Source: Phoronis australis (lineage: Eukaryota; Phoronida; Phoronidae). From it: a stretch of 64,000 nucleotides of DNA. Each line of letters begins with the position of its first letter. Within the stretch, counting starts at the first letter, position 1. Below are positions 62,401-64,000 of the stretch, in pieces. The position numbers and the translations under genes are program-made. The stretch spans positions 1-64,000 of the forward strand of contig NMRA01000452.1 in NCBI GenBank assembly GCA_002633005.1. The letters are read 5' to 3'. The notes beneath the pieces were generated by a model. It was not told the DNA's origin. It saw only the letters and a list, made by a program, of their open reading frames with translations, and made no database searches.

Positions 62401-63730
62401 AAGCTAGTGTAAAGCTGCCTTCCGCTGAAAAGACTTTTCATTAGACCATTTACTGTTATAAAACTATTCAGGTTAAAAGCAATTTCTAGGCTTGAGAAGA
62501 AATCACAGGTCATTATTGCTTGAGGTGAGACTGGTGCCTGTTAATAAAGCTTTTGAGCCGTGTTTTCAGTAATAATGAAATGTCAGTCCTTCCCATGCCT
62601 TCAAATCACTTTTGGTCTTTGCACAGACAGATTCCATTACGGAAATTGTCGAATTCCTGGGGAGAGCCAAGTAAGGCAAGTTTAGACCAATTTTGTAGTG
62701 GATGGTCTCAACGAACAATTTGCTTTCGATAAAAGGGAGTCTCGTAGTAGCTTAAGAATTGATACAAATAACACTTCAGACATCTGTCATCATTTTTGTG
62801 TTCATGCTTTGCAGTTCTGCCCTCCACAGTGAGTTCACCAAGCTCAAGGCCACAAACAACTCATGTAGCGCCACCTGGTAAGTACTACCTATCTACACAA
62901 GTGTGGACAGGGTTGCCTTATTTGTGAAATTCTAGGAAAATGAAATTGATTCTGTGCTCTCTTCAGGGACATGTAAAAATTTTGACACTTGAAACATGAC
63001 TGTAAAGTAGTTTTCAGAAAAGTTCCCATAGCTTCATTTTGATTTTAGTCATGACTTTGCTGGAGCTACGTGAATTTCGCCAAAAATTTATCCACCGTTT
63101 TGAAAACTACACACTGTACTTTGCGAAGGCATTTCTAACTGCTCTGACATTTTGCCTGAAAAATTCCAATGGCCATAATTTCAGTTGTACATCCTTGGAT
63201 CACACAAAATATAATTCTTTATCTCTAATATGTTTAACCCATGGCTTATTGTTCGACTGTTAGGTGAATTTTTCTTCCTTATTGCATAATATTATGAATA
63301 AGTTTGTCAATTCAGTTATTTTTAACAAATTTTGAAAAAAGTTTCCGTAGCATACTCCTGCTATCCTGTATACCTGTCAATTGAAACTCTGTTGTCTGCC
63401 GCGCAATGGTTACGCTCTGTAGTGATTCCAGAGAAACACAGCACAAACAATGATGGCATCATCGCCGGCGCAGTTCTCGGCACAATAGGAATCCTTGCTC
63501 TGGTGGCGCTGGTCGCCATAGTCTTGTACAAGTCGCGTTCCAAAAAACACCCAATCAACTTGGTCGACAATGCGATCTACTCTCGTTCGACTGACTCTAT
63601 TGATCTATCGAAGCATGATGAGACATCTCATCACAGTTCCATGACAACGCTGCACAGTGGTCTACCTGGTGGGTCATACAGTAACCCTGTGTACACAGGA
63701 GCTACAGACATCGCCAGCAGTTTGACGTAG
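6298..63730 (+). CDS. 17-CTLD single-pass transmembrane receptor (54 exons), macrophage mannose receptor-like
   Basis: Fifty-four exons join by GT-AG signals with matching phases into one frame of 8,223 bases: 2,740 residues and a TAG stop at 63728-63730. The sum is divisible by three, with no internal stop in any exon. Domain order by residue: signal peptide (about 1-20), CTLD1-5 (to 739), Thr/Pro linker, 10-Cys domain (758-819), CTLD6-8 (to about 1258), ShK (1259-1298), CTLD9-17 (to 2617), stalk, transmembrane helix (2651-2674), tail (to 2740). CTLDs fold around two or three disulfides and often bind sugars through Ca2+. The likely role is a cell-surface pattern-recognition or endocytic scavenger receptor; this is inferred from mannose-receptor relatives. 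Those have 8 or 10 CTLDs preceded by ricin-type and FN2 domains, both absent here. A split into two or more transcripts cannot be excluded without RNA data, but only one signal peptide and one membrane helix were found. Confidence 0.85.
6353..8744. other. Intron 1
   Basis: No exon with matching phase 1 ends was recognised. The 32-bp tandem repeat at 6993-7320 is the main feature. Open frames near 8358-8647 on both strands have no domain. Confidence 0.6.
6993..7320. repeat. 32-bp tandem repeat, about 10 copies
   Basis: The core GGTAAGGATTGCTGTGAGAC recurs every 32 bases from 7003, with scattered substitutions (TAACGG/TAATGG, GCTGTG/GTTGTG). Confidence 0.92.
8745..12298 (+). CDS. CTLD1 of the receptor (exons 2-4)
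   Basis: Exons 8745-8899, 10845-10981 and 12174-12298 (phases 1-0, 0-2, 2-1). The domain is long form: an extra N-terminal Cys pair (CPYGWTKHENHC), then WKEAR..C, the GDLLSI strand, VWWTGL as the WIGL motif, and YICK at the end. The sugar-site loop reads WNDGEPNN and the second motif GKWSDGDC, so the EPN tripeptide typical of mannose/GlcNAc/fucose binding is kept while WND is WSD. This is one of the better candidates for a working Ca2+-dependent sugar site. Confidence 0.85.
9480..9900. repeat. Dispersed repeat copy, shared with about 16570-16940
   Basis: Blocks such as TTTCATACAACTTTTTTCA, the 'AATGC..AGTGC' stretch and TGTTCCGAAATTGACCAAAT line up in the same order and orientation with the intron at 16570-16940. 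Divergent; ends approximate. Confidence 0.45.
10521..10640. repeat. 28-bp tandem repeat, about 4 copies
   Basis: The unit TATGCCATGGTGATGTGTTT plus GATGAGAA starts at 10521, 10549, 10577 and 10605, and a decayed copy ends near 10640. It is intronic (intron 8900-10844). Confidence 0.92.
10982..12173. other. Intron in CTLD1, no feature recognised
   Basis: AT-rich sequence with no repeat or exon that I can support. Open frames at 11487-11672 and on the minus strand at 11828-12196 show no domain. Confidence 0.5.
13000..14833 (+). CDS. CTLD2 of the receptor (exons 5-7)
   Basis: Exons 13000-13096, 13981-14137 and 14626-14833 (phases 1-2, 2-0, 0-1). Long-form CTLD: CDENRGWMSINGAC, TWAEAREYC, IWLGVYG, then LPCHSERKFVC. 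The usual EPN loop reads LPDEPKVN and the WND position is SNWMTLPC, so the classical sugar-binding residues are not intact and this domain probably does not bind sugar in the canonical way. The middle exon is unusually loop-rich (Pro, Met, Gly around residues 15-25). Confidence 0.8.
13211..13252. repeat. Short hairpin
   Basis: CTCTGGAGGAG and CTCCTCCTCCAGAG face each other across a six-base loop, in the intron 13097-13980. Confidence 0.6.
14416..14453. repeat. Microsatellite (GCAC)n(AC)n
   Basis: About five GCAC units run into about eight AC units, in the intron between 14137 and 14626. Confidence 0.95.
14881..14980. repeat. Foldback of about 33-bp arms plus duplicated splice-donor segment
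   Basis: AACATTTTTAAGTCTGGTCT..CGCCACCTGT at 14881-14913 is mirrored by ACAGGTGGCG..GAGACTTAAAAAATGTG ending near 14966. Directly after it, GAAGTTGGAAGGTAT (14966-14980) repeats the 15 bases at 14823-14837 that form the end of the CTLD2 exon and its donor. Confidence 0.75.
14981..15920. other. Intron between CTLD2 and CTLD3, rest without recognised features
   Basis: A C-run at about 15670 and A-rich tracts are present. The open frame at 15426-15617 lacks a domain and splice context. Confidence 0.5.
15921..18189 (+). CDS. CTLD3 of the receptor (exons 8-11)
   Basis: Exons 15921-16050, 17031-17113, 17573-17707 and 18082-18189 (phases 1-2, 2-1, 1-1, 1-1). Long-form start CPGGWRTFQDRC, then WNEAQDYC and GIWLSASD where WIGL is expected. 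The loop reads TGQPNN and the last exon carries WGATNNC..GVVC followed by a Thr/Pro tail. QPN mixes the galactose-type Gln with the mannose-type Asn, and WND is not kept. With four exons it is the most fragmented CTLD in the first half of the gene. Confidence 0.8.
16570..16940. repeat. Dispersed repeat copy, shared with about 9480-9900
   Basis: It shares TTTCATGCAACTTTT, the 'AGTGCC' block and GTGTTCCGAAATTGGGCCAAAT with the 9480-9900 intron in the same order. Divergent, ends approximate, no inverted termini found. Confidence 0.45.
18415..18461. repeat. Microsatellite (AGTAC)n
   Basis: About nine uninterrupted AGTAC units in the intron 18190-18928. Confidence 0.95.
18929..20375 (+). CDS. CTLD4 of the receptor (exons 12-14)
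   Basis: Exons 18929-19087, 19472-19551 and 20189-20375 (phases 1-1, 1-0, 0-1). Motifs: CPDNYKLKGASC, WYSAKKDC, AWIGL, then WAPGKPTN and GQWSDELC..YIC. The EPN position is KPT, so canonical sugar binding is unlikely. The third exon starts at ACT 20189 because phase 0 is needed; an acceptor-like CAG at 20146-20148 would put a stop in frame. A linker of about 18 residues follows the last cysteine. Confidence 0.82.
19937..19999. repeat. 19-bp tandem repeat, about 3 copies
   Basis: GTGTCTCCTTATACCCAAC at 19937 and 19956, then a diverged copy to 19999. Confidence 0.8.
20993..22115 (+). CDS. CTLD5 of the receptor (exons 15-16)
   Basis: Exons 20993-21163 and 21885-22115 (both 1-1). Long-form CTLD with CGPFWEHVPLNDMC, WKDARSAC, GGDLLSITS, LWIGA, NWASGEPDD and GKWFDEDC..FICK. 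The EPD tripeptide sits between the mannose (EPN) and galactose (QPD) types, and its specificity cannot be predicted. All six expected cysteines are present. It ends KKK before a separate Thr/Pro exon, closing the first five-CTLD group. Confidence 0.87.
21655..21745. repeat. Imperfect 22-28 bp repeats (GGCTTGAA..)
   Basis: Four near-copies of CAGGCTTGAAAAATATT spaced irregularly in the intron 21164-21884. Confidence 0.6.
22728..22781 (+). CDS. Thr/Pro linker exon of the receptor (exon 17)
   Basis: A 54-bp phase 1-1 exon coding Ala-Ala-Pro then TTGAPTTPPPTVKP. A short Thr/Pro run like this is typically O-glycosylated and stiff. It separates CTLD5 from the 10-Cys domain. Its symmetrical phase means it can be skipped without a frameshift. 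Confidence 0.75.
22874..22971. repeat. 49-bp perfect tandem duplication
   Basis: TAGACACTTATGTGTTGGAC and the following 29 bases occur at 22874 and again at 22923 without a difference, so the duplication is recent. Confidence 0.93.
23664..23849 (+). CDS. 10-cysteine domain of unknown family (exon 18 of the receptor)
   Basis: This phase 1-1 exon codes about 62 residues (758-819 of the protein) with ten cysteines: TTC, YEC, RRC, PDC, GTC, GCC, YKC, KEC and TPCP. Spacing is dense and Gly/Pro/Ser rich, with a CC pair near the end. It is not a CTLD, ShK, EGF, ricin-type or fibronectin II domain by its cysteine order. Five disulfides are likely since the domain is extracellular. The exon follows a Thr/Pro linker and precedes CTLD6, and it appears once in the gene. 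Coding status rests on good splice sites on both sides and an open phase-consistent frame. Confidence 0.72.
23850..24951. other. Intron before CTLD6, no feature recognised
   Basis: AT-rich; neither inverted repeats nor tandem units were found by eye. Confidence 0.5.
24952..26660 (+). CDS. CTLD6 of the receptor (exons 19-21)
   Basis: Exons 24952-25128, 25894-26057 and the first part of 26565-26681 (phases 1-1, 1-0, 0-). Motifs: CQNGWIGFGDHC, WEEARYRC, GGDLASVDD, IWIGLHD, YTRWARHEPDN and GGWNDQTC..YVCK. It keeps a full WND, with EPD instead of EPN, so Ca2+ binding at site 2 is plausible. The third exon runs on through a Thr/Met/Pro linker into the first cysteine of CTLD7, so the domain boundary is inside an exon. 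Confidence 0.85.
26047..26117. repeat. Tandem duplication of splice donor region, CTLD6
   Basis: CAGTGAGTGACATCTATTGT at 26056 recurs at 26090 as CAATGAGTGACATCTATTGT, 34 bases apart, so the donor of the 25894-26057 exon has a second, slightly changed copy. Confidence 0.8.
26661..29700 (+). CDS. CTLD7 of the receptor (exons 21-24)
   Basis: Begins in exon 26565-26681 (GCPP), then 27250-27365 and 28972-29114, ending in 29601-29803 (phases 0-0, 0-2, 2-1, 1-0). Motifs: MWSCFRFS, WKDAEADC, GNLATIQD, IWLGLHQ, WSSG, then LWSDYDC..YVCQEP. The long loop has no EPN or QPD equivalent (FRHTGNEKDKC), so canonical sugar binding is unlikely. The last exon also encodes the start of CTLD8. Its 1.6-kb intron 27366-28971 is the most repeat-dense of the gene. 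Confidence 0.8.
27555..27815. repeat. 29-bp tandem repeat, about 9 copies
   Basis: GGTGGGTGCGTGGTTTGTTC plus ACACTGTCA recurs every 29 bases from 27555; later copies drift. The unit has no stop in any + frame, so long open frames here are artefacts of the repeat. Confidence 0.93.
28194..28500 (-). mobile_element. TA-flanked MITE with long inverted repeats and a tRNA-like core
   Basis: The left end (ACTATTATTAAAATCTCTTG) and right end (CAAGAGATTTTAATAATAGT) are perfect inverses, with inverted similarity extending to about 60 bases. TA on both sides fits a Tc1/mariner-type target duplication. Inside, at 28347-28430 on the minus strand, is a tRNA-like stretch with an A-box-like TAGTGGTTAAGGTGCTGGAC and a degraded B box. 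A second copy lies at 43484-43778 and a decayed third near 60555-60662. Confidence 0.78.
28560..28935. repeat. Irregular repeats, then 47-bp tandem repeat (about 3 copies)
   Basis: CTCATTGTGTCCTGACTGTT and its following 27 bases start at 28761, 28808 and 28855, with a partial copy at 28902. Upstream to 28560, shorter related units (TGTGTCATTATAGTCCCTC) are irregularly spaced. Confidence 0.88.
29701..32585 (+). CDS. CTLD8 of the receptor (exons 24-27), first domain of block A
   Basis: Starts in exon 29601-29803 (CHPSWTEVGDKC), then 30689-30816, 31323-31381 and 32376-32585 (phases -0, 0-2, 2-1, 1-1). Motifs: WFDARDAC, GGELASFHN, VWIGLSK, WTDGSPFDYANW, DQPDDHNG and RRWRDKNC..YVCQID. QPD is the galactose/GalNAc-type tripeptide. 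It is the clear counterpart of CTLD13, which has the same NW..QP, WRDKNC and VCQID blocks. The 128 + 59 bp exon pair here corresponds to a single 184-bp exon in CTLD13. A Thr/Pro tail precedes the ShK exon. Confidence 0.87.
30258..30345. repeat. 24-bp tandem repeat, about 3.7 copies
   Basis: CATCTGTTGGTGACCTTTAT-type units at 30258, 30282, 30306 and 30330 in the intron 29804-30688. Confidence 0.85.
31390..31660. repeat. 90-97 bp tandem repeat next to a splice donor
   Basis: GATTGTAGAGAT..GTAAGACAACA..GGGGGAGCTGT recurs at about 31421, 31511 and 31608, with the rest of the unit (TACACA.TGTAGGGTAC) also shared. It starts about 10 bases past the donor of exon 31323-31381. Confidence 0.82.
31661..32375. 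other. Remainder of CTLD8 intron, no feature recognised
   Basis: The open frame at 31782-32006 has no domain. No inverted or tandem repeats noted. Confidence 0.45.
33072..33191 (+). CDS. ShK domain exon of the receptor (exon 28)
   Basis: This 120-bp phase 1-1 exon codes about 40 residues (1259-1298) with the six-cysteine ShK pattern: NCRDENKYC, WARKGEC, then LLKCKKSCGKC. ShK domains are common extracellular modules joined to enzymes and receptors; some block K+ channels, but here it is one small domain in a large receptor and no such activity is claimed. It sits between CTLD8 and CTLD9, preceded by a Thr/Pro linker. The duplicated block has no equivalent between CTLD13 and CTLD14. Its symmetrical phase would allow clean insertion, loss or skipping. 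Confidence 0.9.
33718..35700 (+). CDS. CTLD9 of the receptor (exons 29-31)
   Basis: Exons 33718-33899, 34968-35136 and the first part of 35624-35758 (phases 1-0, 0-1, 1-). Motifs: CNNEIGWYNHTYFC, YGTNSRLTW, ARQWC, GGDLASIHS, QWIGLSEL, WSDGSPLNYRNW, HEPNKE and GGWKDENC..FMCKR. EPN is intact with WKD in place of WND, so mannose-type binding is plausible. It is the counterpart of CTLD14: the first exons are both 182 bp, and 169 bp here equals 68 + 101 bp there. The third exon continues into CTLD10. Confidence 0.87.
33900..34967. other. Intron in CTLD9, no feature recognised
   Basis: AT-rich. Open frames at 34156-34909 on either strand lack domains. Confidence 0.45.
35701..38004 (+). CDS. CTLD10 of the receptor (exons 31-34)
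   Basis: Begins in exon 35624-35758 (PGFCPQGF), then 36368-36496, 37211-37368 and 37908-38004 (phases -1, 1-1, 1-0, 0-1). Motifs: NKCYKVFG, FTDAIKSC, YDLASITSHQEQ, PYIGFND, WVDNSD, WGHGEPNG and GSWADVEC..YVC. EPN is present and WND is WAD. It is the counterpart of CTLD15, which has exons of 132, 170 and 97 bp against 129, 158 and 97 bp here. The intron 37369-37907 carries repeats built from the neighbouring exon and an 18-bp minisatellite in frame with the last exon. Confidence 0.85.
37324..37610. repeat. Degenerate tandem copies of an exon end and its splice donor
   Basis: TTCTGGGGACATGGGGAGCC (37324, within the exon) is echoed at about 37385, 37446, 37493, 37540 and 37598. The copies keep, in order, the GGGGACA, GAGCC and CCAATGG words and, in some, CATTGTAAGT. 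Spacing is 61, 61, 47, 47 and 58 bases. Confidence 0.8.
37697..37878. repeat. 18-bp minisatellite, about 10 copies
   Basis: The unit TCATGCAGTCGGACGTGC recurs with small changes and one short deletion near 37768. In the + frame that leads into exon 37908-38004 it reads as repeated Cys-Ser-Arg-Thr-Cys-Ser with no stop. Confidence 0.92.
38005..39523. other. Intron between CTLD10 and CTLD11
   Basis: Contains a 52-bp duplication at 38340-38427 (TTGATGTGATATTGATTCTC at 38341 and 38393). The stretch 38270-38650 vaguely recalls the 9480/16570 repeat family but is too diverged to claim. No exon seen. Confidence 0.5.
38340..38427. repeat. 52-bp tandem duplication
   Basis: TTGATGTGATATTGATTCTC and its following TTTAGATGAGATTT occur at 38341 and 38393. 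Confidence 0.85.
39524..40576 (+). CDS. CTLD11 of the receptor (exons 35-36)
   Basis: Exons 39524-39759 and 40402-40576 (phases 1-0, 0-1). Motifs: CRPGYQPFGGSC, SVARQFC, GGDLVSINN, IWIGLTS, WSDNWPVTYTMW, KGEPMRD and GLWNDTVC..SVCEIN. The tripeptide is EPM; WND is intact. The donor after Lys-Asp (GAT|GTATGT) restores the frame with the next exon's Asp-Gly. Counterpart of CTLD16 (248 and 184 bp against 236 and 175 bp here), sharing GYxxx..GSC/GC, SINN/SISN, RWSD.WP and SVCEIN. Confidence 0.87.
40577..41550. other. Intron between CTLD11 and CTLD12, no feature recognised
   Basis: No repeat or extra exon noted; the open frame at 40819-41010 has no domain. Confidence 0.45.
41551..42523 (+). CDS. 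CTLD12 of the receptor (exons 37-38), last domain of block A
   Basis: Exons 41551-41811 and 42347-42523 (both 1-1). A Thr/Pro-rich lead (TPPPFTTPPPG) precedes CPRDWQPFGANC, then WADAERVC, GSLVSVHS, VWVGLSRQ, FAWTDGSPVDF and GSWSHERC..SVCK. There is no EPN-like tripeptide: the loop is Lys/Glu/Thr rich (EKAKTAKMED). Sugar binding by the classical site is therefore unlikely. Counterpart of CTLD17 (270 and 180 bp against 261 and 177 bp here), which shares the Thr/Pro lead and the long WIGL spacing. Confidence 0.87.
42649..45520 (+). CDS. CTLD13 of the receptor (exons 39-41), first domain of block B
   Basis: Exons 42649-42722, 44270-44453 and 45308-45520 (phases 1-0, 0-1, 1-1). Motifs: CPSVWSYVNGKC, YYSEKNWFNARDHC, GAQLASFHD, LWVGLSY, WSDGTPYDYTNW, TGQPNN and KQWRDKNC..VCQID, then a Thr/Pro tail. 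QPN replaces the QPD of its counterpart CTLD8. Its first exon is only 74 bp and stops just before the YY strand, exactly where the shared exon of CTLD8 also stops (phase 0). The 184-bp exon has no intron at the place where CTLD8 has one. Confidence 0.87.
42884..42915. repeat. Near-perfect palindrome
   Basis: TATGCTCTCACATAT and ATATGTGAGAGCATA face each other across two bases. The following about 300 bases (GCTGTATCTCCTAAACC and similar) look like a dispersed repeat, with related words near 43380. Confidence 0.85.
43484..43778 (+). mobile_element. Second copy of the tRNA-like MITE, with inverted tRNA-like halves
   Basis: 43549-43778 matches the reverse complement of the 28194-28500 element, from the TAGTGGTTAAGGTGCTGGAC box through GGGTTCAAGTCC (a good B box) to GACAAAGAGATTTTAATAGT. 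In front of it, 43484-43541 is an inverted copy of the tRNA-like part, so the two form a palindrome centred near 43545. Confidence 0.72.
45690..45870. repeat. 51-bp minisatellite, about 3.5 copies
   Basis: AAGTATTCAGACAAAAATTA and following bases repeat at 45690, 45741, 45792 and 45843. Because 51 is 17 codons, one + frame stays open over 45672-45962, but no acceptor and donor pair was seen to make it an exon. Confidence 0.92.
46218..52090 (+). CDS. CTLD14 of the receptor (exons 42-45)
   Basis: Exons 46218-46399, 48903-48970, 51387-51487 and the first part of 52011-52145 (phases 1-0, 0-2, 2-1, 1-). Motifs: CGDPKWIAYNNQC, YGTEAKLSW, ARNWC, AHLTSIHN, MWIGLNKL, WADGSPTDMINW, NEPND and GHWNDDNC..YVCQR. 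EPN and WND are both intact, making this the best candidate for canonical mannose-type binding in the protein. It is the counterpart of CTLD9, with an extra 2.4-kb intron splitting the middle exon. The gap at 46767-47752 lies in the first intron, inside a transposon-like element, so a missing exon is unlikely but not excluded. Confidence 0.87.
46590..48325. mobile_element. DNA-transposon-like element with CAGRGGCGGATCTACG termini, containing the assembly gap
   Basis: The left terminus CAGAGGCGGATCTACG (46590) and the right terminus CGTAGATCCGCCCCTG (ending 48325) are inverted repeats with one difference. TCCCG directly flanks both ends (46585-46589 and 48326-48330), a candidate 5-base target duplication. 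G- and C-runs sit just inside each end. The interior is mostly unknown because of the N run. CAG-type termini recall hAT elements, but the family is not established. Confidence 0.7.
46767..47752. other. Assembly gap, 986 N
   Basis: The N run starts straight after an 11-base G run (46756-46766) and lies inside the intron between the first two CTLD14 exons. Confidence 0.99.
48971..51386. other. Extra intron of CTLD14, no repeat or gene recognised
   Basis: At 2.4 kb it has no counterpart in CTLD9. It is AT-rich, with an A run at about 50817-50830. The open frame at 50027-50362 is hydrophobic but without a domain or splice context. Confidence 0.5.
51541..51635. repeat. 19-bp tandem repeat, 5 copies
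   Basis: ACTAGTGACGTGTTCACGG recurs every 19 bases, starting 54 bases after the donor at 51487. Each unit holds a TGACGT word. Confidence 0.93.
52091..59405 (+). CDS. CTLD15 of the receptor (exons 45-48)
   Basis: Begins in exon 52011-52145 (GFCPLGYTAV), then 55026-55157, 57512-57681 and 59309-59405 (phases -1, 1-1, 1-0, 0-1). Motifs: NRCFVVKS, WTEAMAAC, DMASITSLEEQ, VWIGLSD, WVDNQPVDVTYW, KGQPDG and GEWADTDC..YVC. QPD here contrasts with EPN in its counterpart CTLD10, a change that in known lectins moves preference from mannose to galactose. The last exons of the two domains are both 97 bp. Introns are the longest in the gene (2.9, 2.4 and 1.6 kb). Confidence 0.86.
52459..53240. mobile_element. 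Interspersed element, copy 1 (CAGGGCTGCCAAC terminus)
   Basis: It starts CAGGGCTGCCAACTGCTATG and shares, in the same order as 58095-58914, the ATGGATTTTGAACATTTATT block, the TGATTGGCCAATTAC block, TTTGCATTGTGGGATATC, and the GAAATCAACCTTACTGGCAG to GATGAGCTGAGTT stretch. The right terminus is not recognisable. Confidence 0.68.
53241..55025. other. Intron within CTLD15, mostly without recognised features
   Basis: Contains the 20-bp repeat at 54317-54444. No exon of matching phase was seen. Confidence 0.5.
54317..54444. repeat. 20-bp tandem repeat, about 6 copies
   Basis: GACATTAACCCAGGGTATGT-type units repeat every 20 bases, less regular at the left. Confidence 0.88.
55158..57511. other. 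Intron within CTLD15, no feature recognised
   Basis: 2.35 kb, AT-rich. The open frame at 55158-55486, which continues exon 55026-55157, would be a read-through product and has no domain. Confidence 0.45.
57951..57997. repeat. 15-bp tandem repeat, 3 copies
   Basis: TTCATAGGAACACAC at 57951, 57966 and 57981 in the intron 57682-59308. Confidence 0.9.
58095..58914. mobile_element. hAT-like non-autonomous element, copy 2
   Basis: The right end TTGGCAGCCCTG (58914) is the inverse of copy 1's left end. The left end CAAGACTGCTAACTG (58095) is a decayed version of the same terminus. The flanking octamers ACATGATG and ACAATATG agree at six of eight positions, as expected for an old 8-base hAT target duplication. 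No transposase frame. Confidence 0.68.
60113..60977 (+). CDS. CTLD16 of the receptor (exons 49-50)
   Basis: Exons 60113-60360 and 60794-60977 (phases 1-0, 0-1). A short linker leads to CPEGYRALAEGC, then WTAARKSC, GGELMSISN, VWIGLSK, FRWSDGWPMIF and DEWIKTSC..SVCEIN. The sugar loop has been replaced by Arg-His and a Ser run (RHSSSSSTSNQDC), and WND is WIK, so the classical site is gone. Its counterpart CTLD11 retains EPM and WND, so the site seems to have been lost on this side of the duplication. Confidence 0.86.
60555..60662. repeat. Decayed third copy of the tRNA-like MITE end
   Basis: TTGGTCTATT..CATTTACG, then CCGTCGGGC, GGTGTTACAATGTTCTTAGA and AGAACAATG follow the order of 28205-28320. 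Weak match; no inverted partner seen. Confidence 0.45.
61257..62086 (+). CDS. CTLD17 of the receptor (exons 51-52), last domain of block B
   Basis: Exons 61257-61526 and 61907-62086 (both 1-1). A Thr/Pro lead (TPPPYPTEGPG) precedes CPSDQWHSFAGHC, then WAEASFTC, ATLASITS, LWIGMHR, FVWDDQSPVTFTNW and GEWEDVRC..YVCK. The tripeptide position reads NPV (RAANPVTV), so canonical Ca2+ and sugar binding is doubtful. It is the membrane-proximal CTLD, joined to the helix by a Ser/Thr/Pro stalk. Confidence 0.86.
62087..62814. other. Intron before the stalk exon, no feature recognised
   Basis: No repeat, inverted repeat or exon was supported. Confidence 0.45.
62815..62877 (+). CDS. Ser/Thr/Pro stalk exon of the receptor (exon 53)
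   Basis: A 63-bp phase 1-1 exon coding about 21 residues, half of them Ser, Thr or Pro, without cysteine. This is the expected composition of an O-glycosylated juxtamembrane stalk. Coding status rests on the good splice sites TTTGCAG and G|GTAAGT and the matching phase. Confidence 0.72.
62878..63422. other. Last intron, no feature recognised
   Basis: The open frame upstream of the final exon (63332-63422) is continuous with it, but it covers the acceptor region and carries no domain. Confidence 0.45.
63423..63730 (+). CDS. Transmembrane helix and cytoplasmic tail of the receptor (exon 54)
   Basis: The last exon codes 102 residues. A short extracellular lead is followed by a 24-residue hydrophobic helix (GIIAGAVLGTIG then LALVALVAIVLY), a basic stop-transfer patch (KSRSKK) and a Ser/Thr/His-rich tail. 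The tail contains DNAIY and, twelve residues before the stop, SNPVY. NPxY is the classic adaptor signal for clathrin endocytosis. The stop is TAG at 63728. The acceptor is uncertain: TAG ending 63422 or CAG ending 63431; both keep the frame and differ by three residues. Confidence 0.85.
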
Positions 63731-64000
63731 TAAGACACAGAGCTGCAACACACCTGCATGATACTGCTGTACGCTGGATCGTCTGATTCTTGGGTACGTG
63801 AACCCAGCAGCTGTACTTTGCAGAATCAGTAGATGGTGCATCTTAATTGTGTGAAAATTTATCTTTTTATTGTTTTGGTTACTATGATTTATGAGATATT
63901 AAATCTGGCGTGTTTGCTGAGTAAAATGAGTTTATAAGTTCAATTTGATGGACCCAAGTTTGGCCAATAACATAAAATCCAACCACATGATTTGTATGTG
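63731..64000 (+). terminator. 3' UTR with ATTAAA polyadenylation signal
   Basis: ATTAAA at 63898-63903 lies 168 bases after the stop codon and is followed by a T/G-rich stretch (GGCGTGTTTGCTGAG) that could serve as the downstream element. No AATAAA was seen before the window ends, so a later site is possible. Confidence 0.55.

Noticed and set aside
6298-63730. Several separate CTLD genes instead of one
   Set aside because: Every junction keeps phase, the total is divisible by three, and only one signal peptide and one membrane helix exist. RNA data could still change this.

Overview
The window is animal nuclear DNA: AT-rich, with long introns, GT-AG splice sites, minisatellites and short inverted-repeat transposons. 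Nothing bacterial, viral or plasmid-like was seen. The species cannot be named from sequence alone. Small families of multi-CTLD receptors, a ShK domain fused to a receptor, and about 1 kb introns fit a marine invertebrate (deuterostome or spiralian).

One gene dominates. On the + strand, 54 exons between 6298 and 63730 can be chained by splice signals and intron phase into one reading frame of 8,223 coding bases (2,740 residues plus stop). The predicted product is a single-pass type I membrane receptor: signal peptide, 17 C-type-lectin-like domains (CTLDs), a Thr/Pro linker with a 10-Cys domain of unknown family after CTLD5, a ShK domain between CTLD8 and CTLD9, a Ser/Thr/Pro stalk, a transmembrane helix and a roughly 66-residue tail with an NPVY endocytosis motif. 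It recalls the macrophage mannose receptor family (MRC1, MRC2, PLA2R1, LY75) but has about twice the CTLDs and no N-terminal ricin-type or fibronectin II domain.

Layout: 1-1478 no gene recognised; 1479-1845 (minus) first exon of a secreted or membrane thrombospondin type 1 protein that leaves the window; 1846-6297 intergenic with MITE copies and a 50-bp tandem repeat; 6298-22115 signal peptide and CTLD1-5; 22728-23849 linker and Cys-rich domain; 24952-29700 CTLD6-7; 29730-42523 block A (CTLD8, ShK, CTLD9-12); 42649-62086 block B (CTLD13-17); 62815-63730 stalk, membrane helix and tail; then 3' UTR with ATTAAA at 63898.

The most interesting signal is that block B is a duplicate of block A: five consecutive CTLDs match in order, in domain sequence and nearly exon for exon in length. 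They differ by one intron in each of two domain pairs and by the ShK exon, which only block A has. The introns carry many private minisatellites, several beginning at splice donors, plus at least four transposon-like inverted-repeat families. One of these contains the 986-base assembly gap (46767-47752).
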